A stretch of 64,000 bases of DNA from Nymphaea colorata (taxonomy: Eukaryota > Streptophyta > Magnoliopsida > Nymphaeales > Nymphaeaceae): NCBI RefSeq assembly GCF_008831285.2, contig NC_045147.1:11413427-11477426 (forward strand). The letters run 5' to 3'. The position numbers were made by a program, and so were the translations under genes. The notes below the pieces were generated by a model, which was not told the origin of the DNA, ran no database searches, and worked only from the letters and a program-made list of their open reading frames with translations. This document shows, piece by piece, positions 62,872 to 64,000 of the stretch (position 1 is the stretch's first letter; every line of letters starts with the position of its first letter).

Positions 62872-63843
62872 ATGGATCCAGTGGCAGCAGGCCATTCACT
62901 TCCTCCTCCCTTCCACAGCAGAGGTTTCCACTCCCACCATCATCTACAACTGCAACAGCACCTTCAGCAGCAGCAGGAACAACAACAGCAACTGCAGCAG
63001 CAGCAGCAGCAGCAGAATTCAGAAGACGAGCAAAGCGGCAGCAGCGGATTAAACAGAGGGAAGAAGAGAGAGAGAGAATCGAACAGCGATGGGGGAGGGC
63101 AAAGCAAGGAATTGGCTGAAGGGGAGATCACAAGGCGGCCGAGAGGCCGTCCGGCGGGTTCTAAGAACAAGCCGAAACCCCCCATCATCATCACCCGCGA
63201 CAGCGCCAACGCCCTTCGATCCCACGTCATGGAGATCGCCAGCGGCTGCGACGTCGGCGAAAGCGTTGCCACCTTCGCCAGGCGGCGCCAACGCGGTGTC
63301 TGCATCCTCAGCGGCAGCGGCACCGTCGCCAACGTGACTCTCCGGCAGCCCGCCGCCCCCGGTGCAGTCGTCACCCTTCATGGCCGCTTCGAGATCCTCT
63401 CTCTCTCCGGCTCCTTCCTCCCTCCTCCTGCCCCTCCCGCGGCCACCGGCCTCACCATCTACCTCGCCGGTGGCCAGGGACAGGTCGTCGGTGGGAGCGT
63501 CGTCGGGGCTCTCCTCGCCTCCGGGCCTGTGGTGATCATGGCCGCTTCGTTCGGTAACGCTGCCTACGAACGCCTCCCCCTTGACGACGAGGAGCCGCTC
63601 CAAATCCAGGCTCCCGGCAGCTCCACTGGCGGTGGTTCCTCCGGTCTGGGTTCGCCGCCCGGCATCGGATCTGAGCAGCAACAGCAGCAACAACAGCAGC
63701 AGCAACAGCAGCAACAGCAGCAACACCAACTCTTACCAGATCCGAACACGCCACTGTTCCATAGCCTGCCGCCTAACCTTCTCAATAGTTGTCAATTACC
63801 TCCCGATGTTTATGCCTGGGCTAGCGCTCGACCCCCGTATTGA
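62872..63843 (+). CDS. AT-hook motif nuclear-localized (AHL) protein, clade A, AHL22/24-like
   Basis: The gene encodes 323 residues without an intron, as usual for clade A. It starts [15 protein letters not shown], typical of the AHL22/24 group, then a His/Gln-rich stretch (22-48). The type I AT-hook core RGRP lies at 91-94 followed by [10 protein letters not shown]. The PPC/DUF296 domain runs about 104-235 and contains the conserved [15 protein letters not shown] at 171-185. A second polyglutamine tract (about 269-287) and the end [12 protein letters not shown] follow; the RPPY ending is shared with this group. AHL proteins bind AT-rich DNA in the minor groove, form trimers through the PPC domain, and control hypocotyl growth, flowering time and defence. 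The start ATG follows a (GAA)n leader. It is intact and GC-rich; its 3' UTR continues to the window end. Confidence 0.95.
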   Translation: MDPVAAGHSLPPPFHSRGFHSHHHLQLQQHLQQQQEQQQQLQQQQQQQNSEDEQSGSSGLNRGKKRERESNSDGGGQSKELAEGEITRRPRGRPAGSKNKPKPPIIITRDSANALRSHVMEIASGCDVGESVATFARRRQRGVCILSGSGTVANVTLRQPAAPGAVVTLHGRFEILSLSGSFLPPPAPPAATGLTIYLAGGQGQVVGGSVVGALLASGPVVIMAASFGNAAYERLPLDDEEPLQIQAPGSSTGGGSSGLGSPPGIGSEQQQQQQQQQQQQQQQQHQLLPDPNTPLFHSLPPNLLNSCQLPPDVYAWASARPPY

Positions 63844-64000
63844 CCTTCTTTTCTCATCTCTCTCTCTCTTTCTAACCCTTTTCTCCCAGGTTCCTTCCCT
63901 TTTCTTCTCTTTTTTTCCCTTTCTACCTTTGTTGGTCCTTGGTTAATTTTCAAGCCAGATAGGTTGCTGGAGGTGGATGTGTGTGTATGGATGAAAATGG
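63844..64000 (+). other. AHL 3' untranslated region up to the window edge
   Basis: CT-rich sequence after the stop, with no further open gene. The transcript end is not visible. Confidence 0.5.

Noticed and set aside
63049-63729. Long minus-strand frame opposite the AHL gene with poly-Leu
   Set aside because: It is the antisense of the polyglutamine tract and GC-rich PPC domain.

Overview
This is nuclear DNA of a flowering plant. The evidence is an 11-exon gene with GT-AG introns, long AT-rich gene-poor spacers, many (CT)n, (TA)n and (GAA)n microsatellites, small non-autonomous hAT-type elements, and plant-only gene families: a clade-A AHL protein, a DUF3475/DUF668 protein and a plant ARF-GEF of the BIG type. 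The intronless genes are much more GC-rich than their surroundings. I cannot place the species from the sequence alone; a monocot or an early-diverging angiosperm are both possible. There are no operons, CRISPR arrays, phages or bacterial features.

Layout. An open frame running off the left edge (1-234, minus strand) looks like an internal exon of a gene I cannot name. From 235 to 7427 I see no convincing gene, only repeats and microsatellites. A single-exon DUF3475/DUF668 gene lies at 7428-8849. An 18-kb spacer (8850-26870) follows, holding a 507-bp hAT-type element, two copies of a tRNA-like (SINE-like) repeat, and several AT-rich repeat families. The main gene is a BIG3-like Sec7 ARF-GEF (26871-39032). 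I could assemble all 11 exons, about 1770 residues, apart from one missing base in a C-run in exon 1. Its intron 10 carries a 785-bp hAT-type element with an exact 8-bp target duplication. A single-exon MATE transporter of the DTX48-56 type (40256-41766) also lacks one base, in a G-run near its 3' end. A further spacer with tandem duplications and another hAT-like element leads to a four-EF-hand calmodulin-like gene (47687-48283). A 14.6-kb spacer then precedes an AT-hook/PPC transcription factor gene (AHL22/24 type, 62872-63843) near the right edge.

The named genes all lie on the plus strand. They do not form a known functional cluster: they cover membrane traffic (BIG3), solute export (MATE), calcium sensing (CML), growth signalling (DUF668) and chromatin/transcription (AHL). 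I found no undescribed multi-gene system. The most useful observations are the two single-base homopolymer deletions that break otherwise intact genes, the hAT insertions with target duplications and palindromic ends, and the unidentified exon at the left edge.
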